Source: Rhyacophila brunnea | Taxonomy: Eukaryota > Arthropoda > Insecta > Trichoptera > Rhyacophilidae | Length of the DNA stretch: 64,000 bases | NCBI GenBank assembly: GCA_022495005.1 | Contig: JAGYXB010000135.1 | Location: 3,162,001 to 3,226,000 of the forward strand | Direction: 5' to 3' | Shown here: one piece after another, positions 1-13,000 of the stretch | How positions within the stretch are numbered: the first letter of the stretch is position 1 | Layout: every line of letters begins with the position of its first letter | Notes under the pieces: model-generated | Database searches by the model: none | What the model was told of the DNA's origin: nothing | What the model saw: the letters and a program-made list of their open reading frames with translations, nothing else | Program-made: the position numbers and the translations under genes

Positions 1-1271
1 ACTCTGTTCAACCAAATCACTTCGGATGTTGATATTATATTCCACCTATGTGATATGACTATCGGTGAACGCTGTTTTATAAATAAATTCTTAAAATAGG
101 GTATATACATATTTTAATCTAAGAATAGGGTCTACTTAGCTCATTCGGCGTACTTCCGTGTATTATTTAATATTTTTTGTATTTGCACTTTATGCTGTTT
201 TTCTAACAATGCGTATATTTTACAACGTTTTTATTAGCTCATATTCTTGTTTGTCCAGTACAAATCTTGCAAGATTTTTAACTAACTTCCCGACTAGCTA
301 GACATTTGAAACTTTTAGAATATATCAGAACACGATGCCAATGCATTCTTTTAATACTTTTAGCCACCTTTAAGCAGAATTGAATTCATTTTCAGTTAAT
401 TCTGTTTTGTATGGAAAGTTATTTCAGAAAAATCCGTAAAACATAAAAGACAATTATTGGTTGCTAAGGGGGTGGTCCTAGCAACTAAATTATTAATATA
501 TACGTGCGTTACCATGGAAATCAAAATGAAATGTCAAAATGACATTTCAGTATTCTATATTTGTTTGTTTTTTATTTACTTCATATCAAATACAAGTTTG
601 AGCATATTGAGCATAATAATTCAACAGAAAATTTAAAAAAGTTCTTTTTATCTTGTAATTATTTATACTGTTTTAATAATATTTCTTTGTTTTGAATAAT
701 ACGTAAAATAAAATATTTTTTATTCAAAACAGGTCCCTACTAAGGGTAACCTAGGAAGTTTAATAAAAATTAGTTTAGGTACTTATATAAATGTACTACT
801 TATATTATAAAATTTGACACTTTTACGCTCTGTTATTTTGTTTTATTCTTATATTGTTATTATTGTGTACCTATGTATTATTTCCCCATGTAATTAATTC
901 TCTATGACGCAAAGATTTAAAATAAAGTGATCATTTTGTAATCAAAATACACTGCACATCGCTGTAAATGCCTACGTCTGAGTAGCCTTGCAATCATCGC
1001 CACCGGTGCCTGATAAACCTGACAAAAAAATAACTTCGATTTAGATTATTTAGAAGATTTCATGAGTGGGATCACGTAAGTAGTAATTATTTACAGGACG
1101 TCTACAAAAAATCATTATTTCAGAATATTAAGATTGGAAATCATCTCATGTGAGAGCATGCAAAAGTGCTTGAAGAACAGAATTGACTTACGACGGAAAA
1201 TTCTCGCATATTAAAATAAGCACTGAAGATAACAATTATTATCTTCTGAACGCGCTCTTATATTATAAGCT
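1..1271. other. Intergenic AT-rich DNA with a short dispersed repeat
   Basis: No coding region is supported. About 20-175 belongs to a dispersed repeat that recurs near 36230-36345 and 37255-37385. The shared landmarks are a TTCCACCTA-like block, then TTTTATAAAT, then TCTTAAAATAGGGT and an ACTTAGCTCATTCG-like block. The rest is low-complexity AT-rich sequence in which I see nothing. Confidence 0.5.
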
Positions 1272-1279
1272 TGTAGGAC

Positions 1280-1692
1280 CAGGGATGCGCCAAGGGCGGT
1301 TGCCACCCGGATGCCAGCCCAACATTGCTGCCCTCTTCCACACAATATAACAAAATATTTTTATATTGAAAATATGACAGAAATCAAAGAAAAGTTGAAA
1401 CAATTGTTAGGTATACATAATTATTGTTATCAAAATATTGACATATTTTATTTATGTATACTTATTCTGAAATGTGACACAGAGCATCTTAAATCGATAG
1501 ATATGTATCGATGGATCACGGAAGTATTATAAATGATTATTCAGTGACGTAGGAGAATATTGCGCGTATATTTTTTCCATACGTATAAAGTTCATTTTAT
1601 GTCAGTAATTGAATAGTATATATTTTCAAATAATAGATATCATTAAAAATATTTTTTTCGGAGTTTTGCCGCCTGGGTGTTTCGTGTCCCAG
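1280..1692. mobile_element. hAT-type MITE (413 bp)
   Basis: The ends start with CAGGGATGCG and finish with GTGTCCCAG, short imperfect inverted termini of the CAG...CTG type used by hAT transposons. A perfect 8-bp direct repeat, TGTAGGAC, lies on both sides (1272-1279 and 1693-1700). Eight-base duplications are the hAT signature. The interior has no transposase, so this is a non-autonomous copy. The family assignment rests on target-site length and end bases only. Confidence 0.75.
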
Positions 1693-1700
1693 TGTAGGAC

Positions 1701-2770
1701 ACTTCACACCATACGCAGATAATGGACTGATATTTTAAGAATATTAGGTGGATCCACGCCATCGAAACGCAAAGTGGACGCAAGACATTTGGATTTTTGA
1801 ATGGCTTAGCTCAGTGGTAGCCAAACGGCGCCCCAGGCGTCAAAGCCTGTTCATCATATTTCATAATTGCAAACAATATTAATTACTTGTGCTCATACAC
1901 GCCACAATGATAAAATATAATTACTGCATAAATTTGTGTTCTCCAATGAAGTTTTTTCTCAATACTTATAAAAAATGTTGAAAATTGAAATAATGAGATA
2001 GTAGTTACCTAACTGTTGATCAAACAGATCGAAATACATATTGAGCGTTAGTTATCTGACCAATTACGTGTTTATTATATTGTATTATAATATGCAAAAT
2101 TTTGAGAAAACTCCAAGAAAATATTATTTTTTATTGTATTTTATATCCCTGAAATTTCACATTAAAACGGAAATTTGCACACAATCTGAAAAAACAATTT
2201 AAACATTTTGGGTTTAGATCCCAGGTTTCCCAGCAAGGGATTGAGTGATTTGTCAACTCTGCCAAGAGATGTCTCATGAACCCCACATTAGCATGGGAGA
2301 CTGGGAGCCCTAGAATCATGATACCCAGTGTGTCTATTTTCAACCAAAATCCACAAGAGTAACCACGAAAATTTGGGGGTAAAATCCCTTAACACATAGG
2401 TGGGTACCAGGATCTATATATTACGCTGCTTCTGGGTACATTTGAAAGGGGCATGACTGTGTCCTTTTCAAATGAGCAAAGGCTACAATTTTCACGCATC
2501 GACCTCGCATCGAAAGATTAAACAAAATGTCGACCGCGAATTCATTCAATTATTCGAACTTGGCATTGCTAATAATTAATCAATTAACTAAACGGCGAAC
2601 GACGTTTGATTGGATTGCATACAAAATGCATATTGACTGGACAATGATGGCATCCCAAACCTCTGGTCTTTGCTCAGTGTCGTATATTAATGAACCCTTC
2701 AACAATTCAGTGCTAAACCTACGATTTTTCTTCTTCCTGGAGCAATAAGCCTTTTGTGGGTCTTGGGATC
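1701..2770. other. Intergenic, no gene seen
   Basis: AT-rich DNA without a supportable open frame. At 1814 there is a CAGTGGTAGCCAAACGGC-like string that resembles a hAT left end, but I found no matching right end or target duplication. The rest shows nothing recognisable. Confidence 0.4.
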
Positions 2771-2949
2771 CTCTAGTACAGGGGTGCCCAAACCAAATCG
2801 TTTGGTGGGCCAAAAAAATACTGAGCTTAGGTGGGCCACACATATGAAAAAAAAGAACTTATTCAAAATAGGTATTTTATTACCTTATAATAATTAATGT
2901 GACACTATTGTTTTTGTATATGTATTGTTTGATTTCTTTTTCATATCGA

Positions 2950-3820
2950 CTGGTAATTTAGCCGACGCGCATCGCAGTTGATTGGTCGTGTTTAATCAAC
3001 CAACTGCTGCGGCACTTCGTTTTTACCACATTTAATTTCGAAAAGAATGATTCGCAGCCAGCGATTGAAATGTAAAAGTATACGAACCGGAGCGCTCGAC
3101 AATTTTCTGAAGATATTTACATAGTTATCAAATTGTATGTGTATTTTATAAAAATAAGTGTTAGATTTTTTTGTTATATGGCCTATCTAGCTTAGACGGT
3201 CAAATTATTTTGTCCACGAGACGGATACTACCGGATTTTACCTACGATTTTTACCGATTTCACGAACCGGAACGGCGCTCCGCTGCGCTCCGGTTCATTT
3301 CGAGCCCTGTTCACAGCGATATTTAGGTAGTCCACAATCCACATTGCCAGTCGTTTTAATTTTGGAAATTTATCTTCGAGGGTATATTTCTGATAAAACT
3401 CAAGCTTATTCTCTTCGTACATATACTTTAACTCTATACTTGATTGCAGTTCTATTAGCTCCATTTGTAAATTTGGAGGCACTGATTCCACTTCCACTGT
3501 TAAATGGAGTTAAGAATATTTTGAGCATTTCCTCATACTTTTAAATAAATGCGAATCTGGTACTTGTCGAATTCTTTAATTAATTGTGTGACTTCATTAG
3601 AATATTTAAAAAAAAAACCTTTACGGTCACTATTCAAGTCATTTAATAACGGGAAACGAATTGAATTATTTGACCATAATTGATTTTCATAAAGCTTGAG
3701 TTTTGTTACGAAGGATTTGATATATTGATAACATTCTGTAATTAGTTTATTTTCACCTTGTAGCTTCTGATTTAATTTCATTGTTATATCACTGTCAGAA
3801 AACATAAATCTAGAAGCCAT
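2950..3820 (-). pseudogene. hAT transposase C-terminal remnant (GTF2IRD2/ZBED-like)
   Basis: Read on the minus strand, 3820-3533 and 3497-3310 encode a fragment with LNQKLQGENKLITECY, then FPLLNDL, then PPNLQMELIELQ and FPKLKRLAMWIVDYL. This order matches the C-terminal half of hAT transposases related to the domesticated GTF2IRD2/ZBED/FAM200 proteins. After the 3059-3309 insertion, the frame resumes with ESFFSKLNVVKTK, the dimerisation-region motif that normally follows directly. Stops and frame breaks make it a pseudogene. The N-terminal DNA-binding half is missing. Confidence 0.75.
3059..3309. mobile_element. Nested hAT MITE (251 bp), family of the 6.3-kb element
   Basis: It starts CAGCGATTGAAATG and ends CGAGCCCTG, with near-matching 8-bp flanks TTCGCAGC (3051-3058) and TTCACAGC (3310-3317). 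It interrupts the transposase remnant of the surrounding element, so it is younger. Its subterminal blocks (CGAACCGGAGCGCTCGAC and CGAACCGGAACGGCGCTCC) match those of the large element at 38971-45267. This indicates one family with very different internal lengths. Confidence 0.7.
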
Positions 3821-4112
3821 CGATCATTGTAAAATTCACATAAGTATATTATTGCCACTTTTGTTCATAAAAATTCAAATTCCCTCAATTTCGCACGCTC
3901 GCCGAGTGTGTGGAGCATAAGCATAAAAACAGGTACTACACGCGGCACAACAAGAAAGTTCTAATTTCACAAAATATAATGTAAATGTGGTAAATTTGCG
4001 AGAACGATTTTTTTAATTGTATGAATACCAAAATGCAAAGAAAGCTGAAAACTTCAATTGGGCCGCAAAAAGACCCCATTTGGGCCGCGAGTTGGGCATG
4101 CCTGCTCTAGCA

Positions 4113-6613
4113 TTTGCTTCCATTCAGGTCTATCCAGTGACGTCCTTAGGCGAAGTGCCTCCCTTAGGTAGGCTCAGAATGCCGTCACATTTCATTTTTA
4201 GTCTCAAACCATACCTATTTCATCATATTATATTTATTTTCGGCAATTACCTAAACATACTGAGATACCCGGGGTTCCGGCGGCTAGCTCAGGTGTCCAT
4301 CGAACCCTGGATTCACAAAAAAAGATATTTTAAATTGAGGAGAAATTATATGAAACCACGTCTGTCTCGTGCGTAACTTGGTATTCTCTTATATTTTACA
4401 TTTTCTTTACACGTTTACATATTTTGTTTTAACAATAAGTTTCGCAGGTCCGTACATGTTGGAAAAGGGACGCTCACTAACTTTCTTTTTTTTCTAAATT
4501 TCGCGTACCCACGCCGTCCAGCAAAAAGGACTCTCGTGATTGGCCAAATTTTATCGCGTGATGCTTTTGATTTGACGAATCACGAGGACCACCCCGGCGC
4601 AGGCGCGTAGAAATTTGAACGTTGCCGGCAAGCGCGGCAAAATTTATTATATTTGAATAAGTACTTATATTTAATCTTAAAATTATCTCTTTCATCCATC
4701 ATCATTTATACTTTTTAAATTTAAATTTATCTTAATTACACCTCCGCCCAATATGTGATTTTCACACACCGGACGAAGGCCTTTACTTATGAATAAAAAA
4801 ATTACGTAGTTGAGCAAGGAATCAGATTAGATGTTTTATGAAGCCGTTTCTAGAGGTCAGGGTTACGTTTCGACTTATGACTACTAAATGATTATTTTAC
4901 ACCGGGAGAAGCCCGCCTGTAACAGGGGTGTATCAATACACAACATCCACTGATGATTAGAGCATTTCTACGAAACTTACTCCGAAACATTGGTTTCGTC
5001 TCAAACATCTTAGCCCCCCTGTGATGCATGTGTAACCAATGCATGACGTCACAGGTTCTGTACAAAGCCTCATACCTCCTCTCCAGTATTGGACGAATTT
5101 TATGGTGTGCACGATGTGCGGAGTCCTGTACGAAGCGTACCTTCAGCTCATTATTCGATCTCAGTCTCCATCTCGACTGTGTATCTTTAATCTGTTCGAA
5201 AATTTCGAGTACCACGCTCTGTTCAAACGACCCTAACTTTCCATATTTTTGGTCATGCACCAGGTTTACGAGCCATACAGTCTTGTCATGTCAGTGTTTT
5301 GTATAAGATGCATTTCAATGCCTTGAAACGTAGCACTTTCGTTACACCAAAGCGTCATTAAAATAATATACTATAATATTATACTACTCTCTCAGCATTT
5401 TCATTTCGGTCTATGTCAATATCAAGACTTCGAACCGTTATTTTTTTTCGTTTTGGTTCAAGTAAAAAAAAATATATCGTTTCGGTTCCGGTTTTCGTTC
5501 CGAAAGAAATAACAGTTTTCGGTTCAAAACACTGGTCAATATCAACCCTCGTCCGTAACCTACGATATCCAATTTAGGAATTATGTAGTTAAGTATACTT
5601 TCACATCTCTTTCCTGTCAGCGTTAAAAATGATCATACAGTAATGGATTGTTCTACATGCGTTGGGACTACCCACGAGACCTCGGACTTACTAGGGACTC
5701 TAAAGATTCCTGGAAAGCTTAATATTTTTTCTGGTCTGAGGATAATAATATACCTACCTATTCTATCAAACGTACTCTTGTCAAACCCAAAGAATTTTGA
5801 CTATAAATAGAAAGAGCTTTATGCGTGTTATGATAGGTATTTAAAATTATTGAAGCACGGTTAAGCTGATAAACTCCATCAATATGAACATCACTCAGTT
5901 GCCATTCCGATGTTATTATTCAAGCAAATTGGCTGCAATTTATATGTTCATTGTGATTACTTACTCGAGTGCACTTATTAGGTAATGGTTTTAGACAAAT
6001 TTTTCAACTAAATAATAATAAAGAAGTAAGTATAGTATTATTGGCTGCTTATCAACTCATCGTGACGGAGTGTCTTTTCATACGCCCTAAAAATAGATAA
6101 ATAAATGTCATAGCAATAGTGTGGAGTTCTCTGCAAATGAACCTTTAATGCAAAGTCACGTGAAGCTAACTTAATCAGTGGGCCAGAGGTCCTTTTTTAC
6201 TTCAATTTAATACATCTTTATGGAAGAAGGTTTTTTAACATCTTTGACTAACACTGTGTAAACTCCCACATATACTACCTACCAAAAATCATTCCATGAA
6301 AATTAATCAAACTGTATAGAGTACAGCTAAGCCAATGTTAACATTACTGCATAAAATCGTATAGGTAATGAAAATGTTTGTGAACTCTGGCATTTGACTG
6401 AACACAACAGGCGGCATGGATAATAAATTATTGCATATTTCGGACCTTCATAACCCTTCCACCCACAGTCATTCCTTTTTTTTTAATATTAAGTTTTTTT
6501 TTTAATCTACAATAATTAAAATGTGTGTACAATCAAACTACGTATATAATATTATTATGTGTGCATCTGTTCGGTAAAGTTATGACTTGATATATATATA
6601 ATATGTTCTTCTA
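4113..6613. other. Intergenic, no host gene seen
   Basis: Mostly AT-rich. A more GC-balanced patch near 4500-4640 contains GATTGGCCAAA and GGCGCAGGCGCG, but nothing transcribed can be tied to it. A possible LINE fragment lies at 4892-5260 and is listed separately. Otherwise I see nothing. Confidence 0.4.
4892..5260 (-). pseudogene. Possible LINE C-terminal fragment
   Basis: The minus-strand frame contains VLEIFEQIKDTQSRWRLRS followed by NNELK. This resembles the segment downstream of the reverse transcriptase in many insect LINEs, which usually reads like 'KIFGP...WR.R.N.EL'. The following 'RLRWLGH' block is not found in frame, so the piece is short and decayed. It could be a chance open frame. 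Confidence is low. Confidence 0.28.
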
Positions 6614-7789
6614 CTTCTACTCAGTGTTCCGGGAAAGATTTTGGCAAATATCCTCTTGATGAGAATAAGGGGCCTAATAATGCACGGCCTCACGAAAAAC
6701 CAGGCAGGGTTTCTACCTGGACGAGCGTGTGTAGACCAAATCCACAACCTTCGATGTCTTCTACAGCAGAGCCATGAGCTGAATATTCCATTGGCCTGCT
6801 GCTTTGTGGATTATGAGAAGGCCTTTGACAGTCCGCACCGCCCCTTCCTCTGGAGGATACTCGGAACATACGTGATACTGTCACGGAATGGTTCAGGGTC
6901 AAGACCGGAGTCAGACAGGGTTGTGTCTTTGCCCCGTTTCTCTTCATCACCCTCTTTGACTTCATACTACGGAAGTCAATACCATCTGACCGAGGCATAC
7001 CTGTTACCCCCACGGTGAAGTTATGCGACCTGGAAAACACTGATGACGCTGTCTCATTCGACAACTCAATCGAAGGCATTCGAGAGACAATCGACAGGTT
7101 GCATGACAACTTATCTCGCGTTGGTTTGAAAATCAACGCGAAGAAAACCAATGTTTTGTGTAATAGCACTTGTCCTGATCCAGATTTCTCTCTGATTAGC
7201 GACGGGCAAAACATCGAGAGCGTCGACAGCTTCAAATACCTGGGGGTACACATCACGGGAGATGGCTTTTTGCAGAGAGAGCTCGCTATCCGAATGGGAA
7301 TGGCTGGAGCAACATTTCAACTCGATGCGGAGTGTCTGGGACTTACAATTGTACTCGGTCAAAACCAAATGCCGCCTATTCGACGCTTGCATTCTAACAG
7401 TGCTGCTTTACGGTAGTGAATCATGGCACTTTACGAAGGCTCAGAGCAACCGTATACTGTGCTTCAAAAACAGATGTTTGCGGTATGCCTTTAGAAGCAA
7501 CGCGGAGATAAGGGAACGCACCAAGAAGCCTTTCATTACGCTGAGATTGAAGAGGCGACGTTGGACCTGGCTCGGCCACGTGCTGCGGATGACAGAAGAG
7601 AACCTCAACCTGGCTTGCCTATTCTTCAAGCCGACCGGATTCCGGTGTTCTGCAAGGCCGCTAAATACTATCTATAGAGTGTATACGGCGGAGCTACGGG
7701 ATGCTGGTTTGACCTGGAACGAAGCAAGAAGACTTTCGAGGGACAGAGATTCTTGGAGGCGCCACGTGGTGTCCATATGCTTCGACTGA
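6614..7789 (+). pseudogene. Non-LTR retrotransposon (LINE) reverse transcriptase, broken
   Basis: Three overlapping plus-strand frames give one decayed LINE polymerase. In order, the visible blocks are GFLPGRACVDQIHNLR, the motif-A block FVDYEKAFDS, TGVRQGCVFAPFLF, a degenerate YADD box (NTDDAVSF), GLKINAKKTNVL, FKYLGVHITGDG, LLYGSESWHFTK, RRRWTWLGHVLRM and a tail GLTWNEARRLSRDRDSWRRH. The WLGHVLRM and RDRDSW blocks are typical of endonuclease-type LINEs, perhaps RTE-like. At least two frameshifts and the altered catalytic box make it dead. The N-terminal endonuclease is absent, as expected for a 5'-truncated copy. Confidence 0.9.
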
Positions 7790-7797
7790 GAGGCGGA

Positions 7798-8838
7798 TAT
7801 GGCCGAAGAGGATTAAGAATTTATGTATTATTTGCAATAGTTTATGGATCTTCTGTTTCATAATTTCCCTTTCAGTTTTGTCATTAGATTTTCTAAGCGG
7901 CCAGTTATAACTGTAAGACTGTGAGTAAAAATTACGGAGTTAATAGTAGTGGGTAGGTGTCAACACGTTCGCAAATACAATAGTTATAGTCACCATTTAA
8001 AAAAAGTATAGTCAGAGCTTTTAGCCAGTGATTTTCATCCATTGGTAATTCTATACCGAGAACATTGTTAGTTAAGATAGGTGTTGACACCTAAAATACT
8101 GTCTGTAAATAAATGTTAAACTTTTTGTCTCCATGTCCTGAATGCAATAACAAACATTGATTTGAAAAGCAATATGTAAATTTGACCCAGATCCGGGATT
8201 CAATCATAAAACTCACAGATCATATAACGATCATGCTAACCTCTGAACGACTTCAAGCGCTATAATAATTATCATATTAATATATCAAAAATGACTATCT
8301 ATCAAGCCTCTCCTCGCCAGTTAATAAAATATATTGCCTCATGGCAAACATTTTATATACCGACATATATTTGAACGAATGAACAAACAATAATATATAA
8401 ATCTGTGTCTATTGAAAAACCAGTGAAGCATAATGATTTTCTTGTTCACACTCTGTCACCCCTGAGACATGCAGTTTATTACTTCAGGTTCACTTTACAG
8501 TTCCCACGGCCTTGGTTATAAGCGATCAATGACTATCGATATAGAAACTATAAAATAAATTATATTTCCTATGTATTTTTATATCAACGCACACATTCAC
8601 TAAAATGTGTTCAAAATCATGGTTTTTTTTATACATAATAGTCAGTTATTCCACAGAGCAAATATCGGAATAAAAGTACAAGGTTTGATAGTGAAAGTCT
8701 TATGAGGAATGGTTGTTAGTTATTCACCCGATCCATTGAATCCATTCTCACGACACAGATTGAAGAAATAGCATTTTGATCCATCCATGGGATTGACACG
8801 TACATCCAATACAAAACAGCATCAATTTAATAAAACAA
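7798..8838. other. Intergenic gap between LINE relic and GPATCH1 3' end
   Basis: No gene is supported. The minus strand near 8265-8185 has a weak tRNA-like promoter layout (AGAGGTTAGCATGATCG, later TTGAATCCC) that may be a SINE remnant; this is tentative. Otherwise AT-rich sequence. Confidence 0.35.
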
Positions 8839-8844
8839 TTTATT
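8839..8844 (-). terminator. GPATCH1 polyadenylation signal AATAAA
   Basis: A canonical AATAAA on the minus strand begins about 40 nt after the GPATCH1 stop codon at 8885-8887. The spacing is short but plausible for a compact 3' UTR. No other AATAAA lies between the stop codon and this site. Confidence 0.6.
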
Positions 8845-8884
8845 CAGAACGCACATACAAATAATTTTTTTATGTGGTAATGTG

Positions 8885-10028
8885 TTATCTCTCATCGCGT
8901 TTGTGCTTTCTCTTTGATTTGTGTTTATGTTCTCTTCTCTCAGGAGACATCGATTTTTTCTTTTTCCCGCTCTTTTTCTTCTTTTTGTGTTTACTTTTAT
9001 GCGACTTTTTGGACTTAACCTTACTTGTCTCTACCCAACTGTCACTATCGCTCGATGATGAATCGATTTCGATTGCGGTTATATCTTTTGGAACACTCCC
9101 TTCCGTGAGGTTTTTTAAGGTTTCTTTTGACTCCGCAGTCCTTTCTCCTTTAGGTTTAAAAATATGCTTTTCGGGTAGTTTCGGGCCATAGACATTTGAA
9201 CTATGTACATCGACATCCATAGATTTATCAAAGACATTGATATTTGAGTTGACATTCTTTTTAGAATTTTTCATCTCTACAAAAGTTATATTTTTATCAG
9301 ATGTTAATAAACTTTCATTATTTTTTGGAATACTTTTAACAGTATCTGAAACTTCATTAGAATCTGTCTGATTTTTCTGCCATGAATTAAGTCTGTCAAA
9401 ATTTAAATTGGCGAATATACCTCTTGGAGGTGATGTATTTCTTTCTACATTTTTAGGTGGTGAATCAAATGGATTTACAATTTTAGCAGAAGAATCCTCA
9501 CTACTAATATTATCAATTTTTGCAGGTTCTCTTGCATTGCTATCTTTTGCATCTGTCTCTTTGATTTCTGTCTCATTTTCGGATTCAGAATCACTAAGAA
9601 AAATTGCTTTGTACAAATCAACTTTATTGAAATTATCTATGACTTCTGTAACTTCCTTTTCTTCTTCTAGTTTAGATTCATTTGAAATTTGTTTTTGAAA
9701 TTCTAATGTTGGCACCAAATTTTTAATACCACACTCTCTTTCTTTTTCTTTCTCTTGTAAAAACAATTCTGCAACAGTCATTCGTTTAACTGGTACAATA
9801 ACCTTAGGAATATCTACAGTGCTAAGTTTATCGCTGATTTCTGCTTTATCTGATTTTTTCGTATTAGAATTTGAATCGTTCAAAGGTTTAACAACTGCTG
9901 TCTTTGTTTCCGCTTCTTTGAATCCGGACTGCGCCTTCAGAAAACTGCTTTTGTTATGAACAGATGCTTCCAAATATTCAAAAATGGAATATGTCGGTTT
10001 CTTCTTGCCTGCCATCTCTTGTCCATAC
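8885..10028 (-). CDS. GPATCH1: GPATCH1 terminal coding exon 10
   Basis: Residues 608-988 and the TAA stop. It begins KKKPTYSIFEYLE, equivalent to the 'DKYSVFNFLT' block. A Ser/Asp-rich acidic linker with SDSESENET and SSSDSDSW follows. The end is a Lys/His-rich tail (KSHKSKHKKKKK, HKHKSKRKHKRDER) typical of nuclear RNA-processing proteins. Confidence 0.95.
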
Positions 10029-13000
10029 CTGAAACAACAATCAAATTTAATAATATTTAAATTACACATCAAAAATTTAATGTTATCCTTTAAAAAAGAA
10101 TTAATTTATTATTTTATGTAAATCAATTTTATATTCAATATATTTACCCTGGCCCGAAAGGATCTGGCACATTGAACCTCCGACAGAGAAGGGAATCGGG
10201 CCTCCATTGTTGGACTTCTCGGGTGAGTTTTCCAAACATCCCAAGGCGGGCTGCCTCCATCTTCTCTGAAGAGGCGTACACGGAGCTGTCTTTCTTTTCT
10301 CTGGCTCCTATTGGCTCATCTTCACTGTTTACAGCAGATACAAACCTAGAAAAAGTATTTTTGAAGTTATACTTCTTTAGAAGTGTTTGGAAAATCAGAT
10401 CAGAGTGTATTTTTGGCGAGTGACATGTACCTAACACATAATTTATTTTTTCACATGAAAAAAATCACACTCGATTGGATTCGAACCACGATTGTTCGGT
10501 TATCAGCCGAACGCACTGCCTTTACGCCACAATATGATAATGCAATCGTGACGATTATACAGTATAATATTACAGTTTTGAATTGTTACGTTACCTAGGC
10601 AGCGAATTTATTATTATATGTACGAAGAATTGTTCCGTTGCCCAGGAAACGAATTTATTATTGTTGACCATTTGCAATTCCTTGCGTAAACAAACTATTA
10701 AACGTCATGTGGCAGTTGTTACTTTAAAAATAAAAACAACGATAAATAATTATATAATTTAGTAATATAAGTTAAAGTGTAAAGAAATAAACCAACGGCG
10801 TTCCAATAAGCGGTCCTTTTTCTTGAGTGTGAAATTTAACAAGATAATTAAGAGCTAGTCGAAGAATCTAGGTTATCACAAGTTTTGTTTTTGTTTTGTG
10901 ACGCCAAAGAAGTATAACTTCTAACGCGCGTACATAAGTACACACACCGATTTTTTTTCAAGTTAGTTAAGTCGAATTCTACGATTTGATTGCAATGGAA
11001 GCTTATATTCGATTGAATATTCGATTGCAATGGAAGCGAACATAAGGAATGATAGTGTGATTTCCATTAGTACAGCTAGCATATTATCATAAGGGCCATT
11101 TAGACCAGTGCTTTCCAACCCTATTCGCATTATGGCACACAAAACAAATTTAAAAAAATTCCCAGCACTGAAGAATACTTATATAAAAATAACTTTACTA
11201 TCAGAAACAATGTCTATCAATAACTTTTTATCAACATAAACAATAAAACAAACCTTTCATTCATCAGTCCACTCAAAGGCCTGTATAGTTTATAAGCTTG
11301 CTCGAACTCGGACTTCTCTCTCACTCTCTCCCATTCGGCCAGCCTGTCTTTTGTTTGCTGTCCATCATTTTTATCCCCACTGTCAACACCAGTTTTCTCC
11401 TTCGAAGAAATAAAAGTCTCATATCTCAATTGTTTCTCCGGATTTGCTGCAAATGGTTTAAACACTCCAGGTTTATCACCTAAATTCTTTCCATCGTCAT
11501 TTTTGGTCGTGCTTGCTGAATCAGTGACAAAATTTACATTTCGACCGGTAATGGCGGCAATTCTTTCTTCATACGATGGAGCATTTGCTGAATTTGAAGA
11601 AATTTCCTTGTTATTAGAAGTACTTTTGATTTCTCTTTCTTGTTCGCCAAGAATTACACCTCTCTGTTGTGCTGTGAGATCGTGCCGACCCAAGCCTGTA
11701 AATAGAAGAGAAACTATTACCTTAATAACAATTATAACACAAAAATATGTACAGTAAACTCGCAATTATCCGGTTTGTGGATTATCCATGCACAAATCGT
11801 TGTATACAACGATATAATAGGTCTTAGGAAAATTCGAACTGATATTAGAAAATCATTAATCACAGATTTTTTAATAAATAATGACAATTAAACATGTTAA
11901 AATAATATTGTCTGCTTTAGAAATGTATAATATGTAGGTAGGTATTTTAAAAAGAAAAAAACCATAGTTCGGATTATCCGTGTGTTTTGTTTATCTGTGC
12001 CGTCTCTCCCCACCATTAGACCAGATAATTGGGAGTCTACTGTATTTAAATTATGAGATAAGGTGCAAGAAAAAAAAGGTATAAGAAATGATCAAGGAGC
12101 AAGGAATAAACCAAAAATCTGATATCGTAGAAGTACTGCTTTCTGTAAAATTTCAGTGTGCGGAGATTGGAAACATTTGAGGAAATGTTGGGCAGGTGGC
12201 ATAACTGAAGTATTGGACTGTATAAACGGAAATGCAGCAGTCTTGGTGCCAAGGCAGTTGATGGAGATGGCAGCAGAGAGAGGGAAGTTGAAAATATGCA
12301 CGTAGTTAGAACTGCAATTTGATTGAATTGGTGATGATGGGTGTCAAAATATATTGAGAAAAAGATATGGTAATACGCTTAGATCTTTTTTAACATAATA
12401 TAATGTATCCAATGTATGCTCGTAAAAACCTGCAGATATTAAATGGTGAAATTGAAGTTGGGTTTGAGAAAATTTATGACAGCTTGAATGCAAAATACTG
12501 ATCCATTAGGCATCATAAAATTAATTGTCAGGTATCGACTCACCTCTATCTCTAATTGTAGGAGTGTCTCCAGACAGCGTATCGGTTAAATCACTGAACC
12601 TGGTTTTTCTGGCTAATGCAGCTCCGGGCTTATAGTCTCGAGGAAGTGCCGGAAGAGGGAATGTTTTTGTCAATAGAGTTGACGATGATGCGGCCACAAA
12701 ACCTGCTAAAACCTGCAAACAAAATTCAGTATTTTTTGTGTTCCTCACTATTGTCAATTTGTAACTTCTAATATCATAGTTGTCTTTTCAGCGACCGCGG
12801 AGCTGAAGACATTGAAAATCTTTCATTTGATTGGACCACCATGTAGGTGACCCCTCTCTTTTGTGATAAATCATGATAATTTATGATGCACGCAATGACA
12901 TATTAAATGGACAACTCACTTCATATCGGCGCGTACGAGAAATTGTGCATGAAAGTCATTTACAGATGTATAGGTAGACGTCACGTGACCATATGACGTA

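Larger units (their letters stand above)
2779..4104 (-). mobile_element. hAT transposon relic with transposase remnant and nested MITE
   Basis: The termini are inverted: CAGGGGTGCCCAA at the left and TTGGGCATGCCTG at the right. They are flanked by an 8-bp duplication with one mismatch, CTCTAGTA (2771-2778) and CTCTAGCA (4105-4112). Inside, the minus strand holds pieces of a transposase C-terminal half. A second, smaller hAT-like element (3059-3309) splits it. The element is decayed and cannot be autonomous. The end sequence is the widespread CAGGGGTGCCCAA type seen in many animal hAT elements. Confidence 0.85.

Noticed and set aside
1797..1860. GGCTTAGCTCAGTGGTAG looks like a tRNA A box
   Set aside because: No anticodon arm or B box follows. 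The CAGTGGTAGCCAAACGGC part fits a hAT terminus better, but no partner end was found, so neither is called.
4017..4376. 119-codon plus-strand frame
   Set aside because: It crosses the end of the hAT at 4104 and matches no family; it appears to be a chance frame.
5028..5306. Plus-strand frames opposite 4892-5260
   Set aside because: Shadow frames with cysteine/serine-rich, low-coherence translations.
8874..9191. Plus-strand frames over GPATCH1 exon 10
   Set aside because: Antisense shadows of the Lys/Ser-rich coding exon.
12046..12301. Overlapping minus-strand frames in GPATCH1 intron 7
   Set aside because: No conservation, no splice context that keeps the GPATCH1 frame, hydrophobic low-complexity composition.
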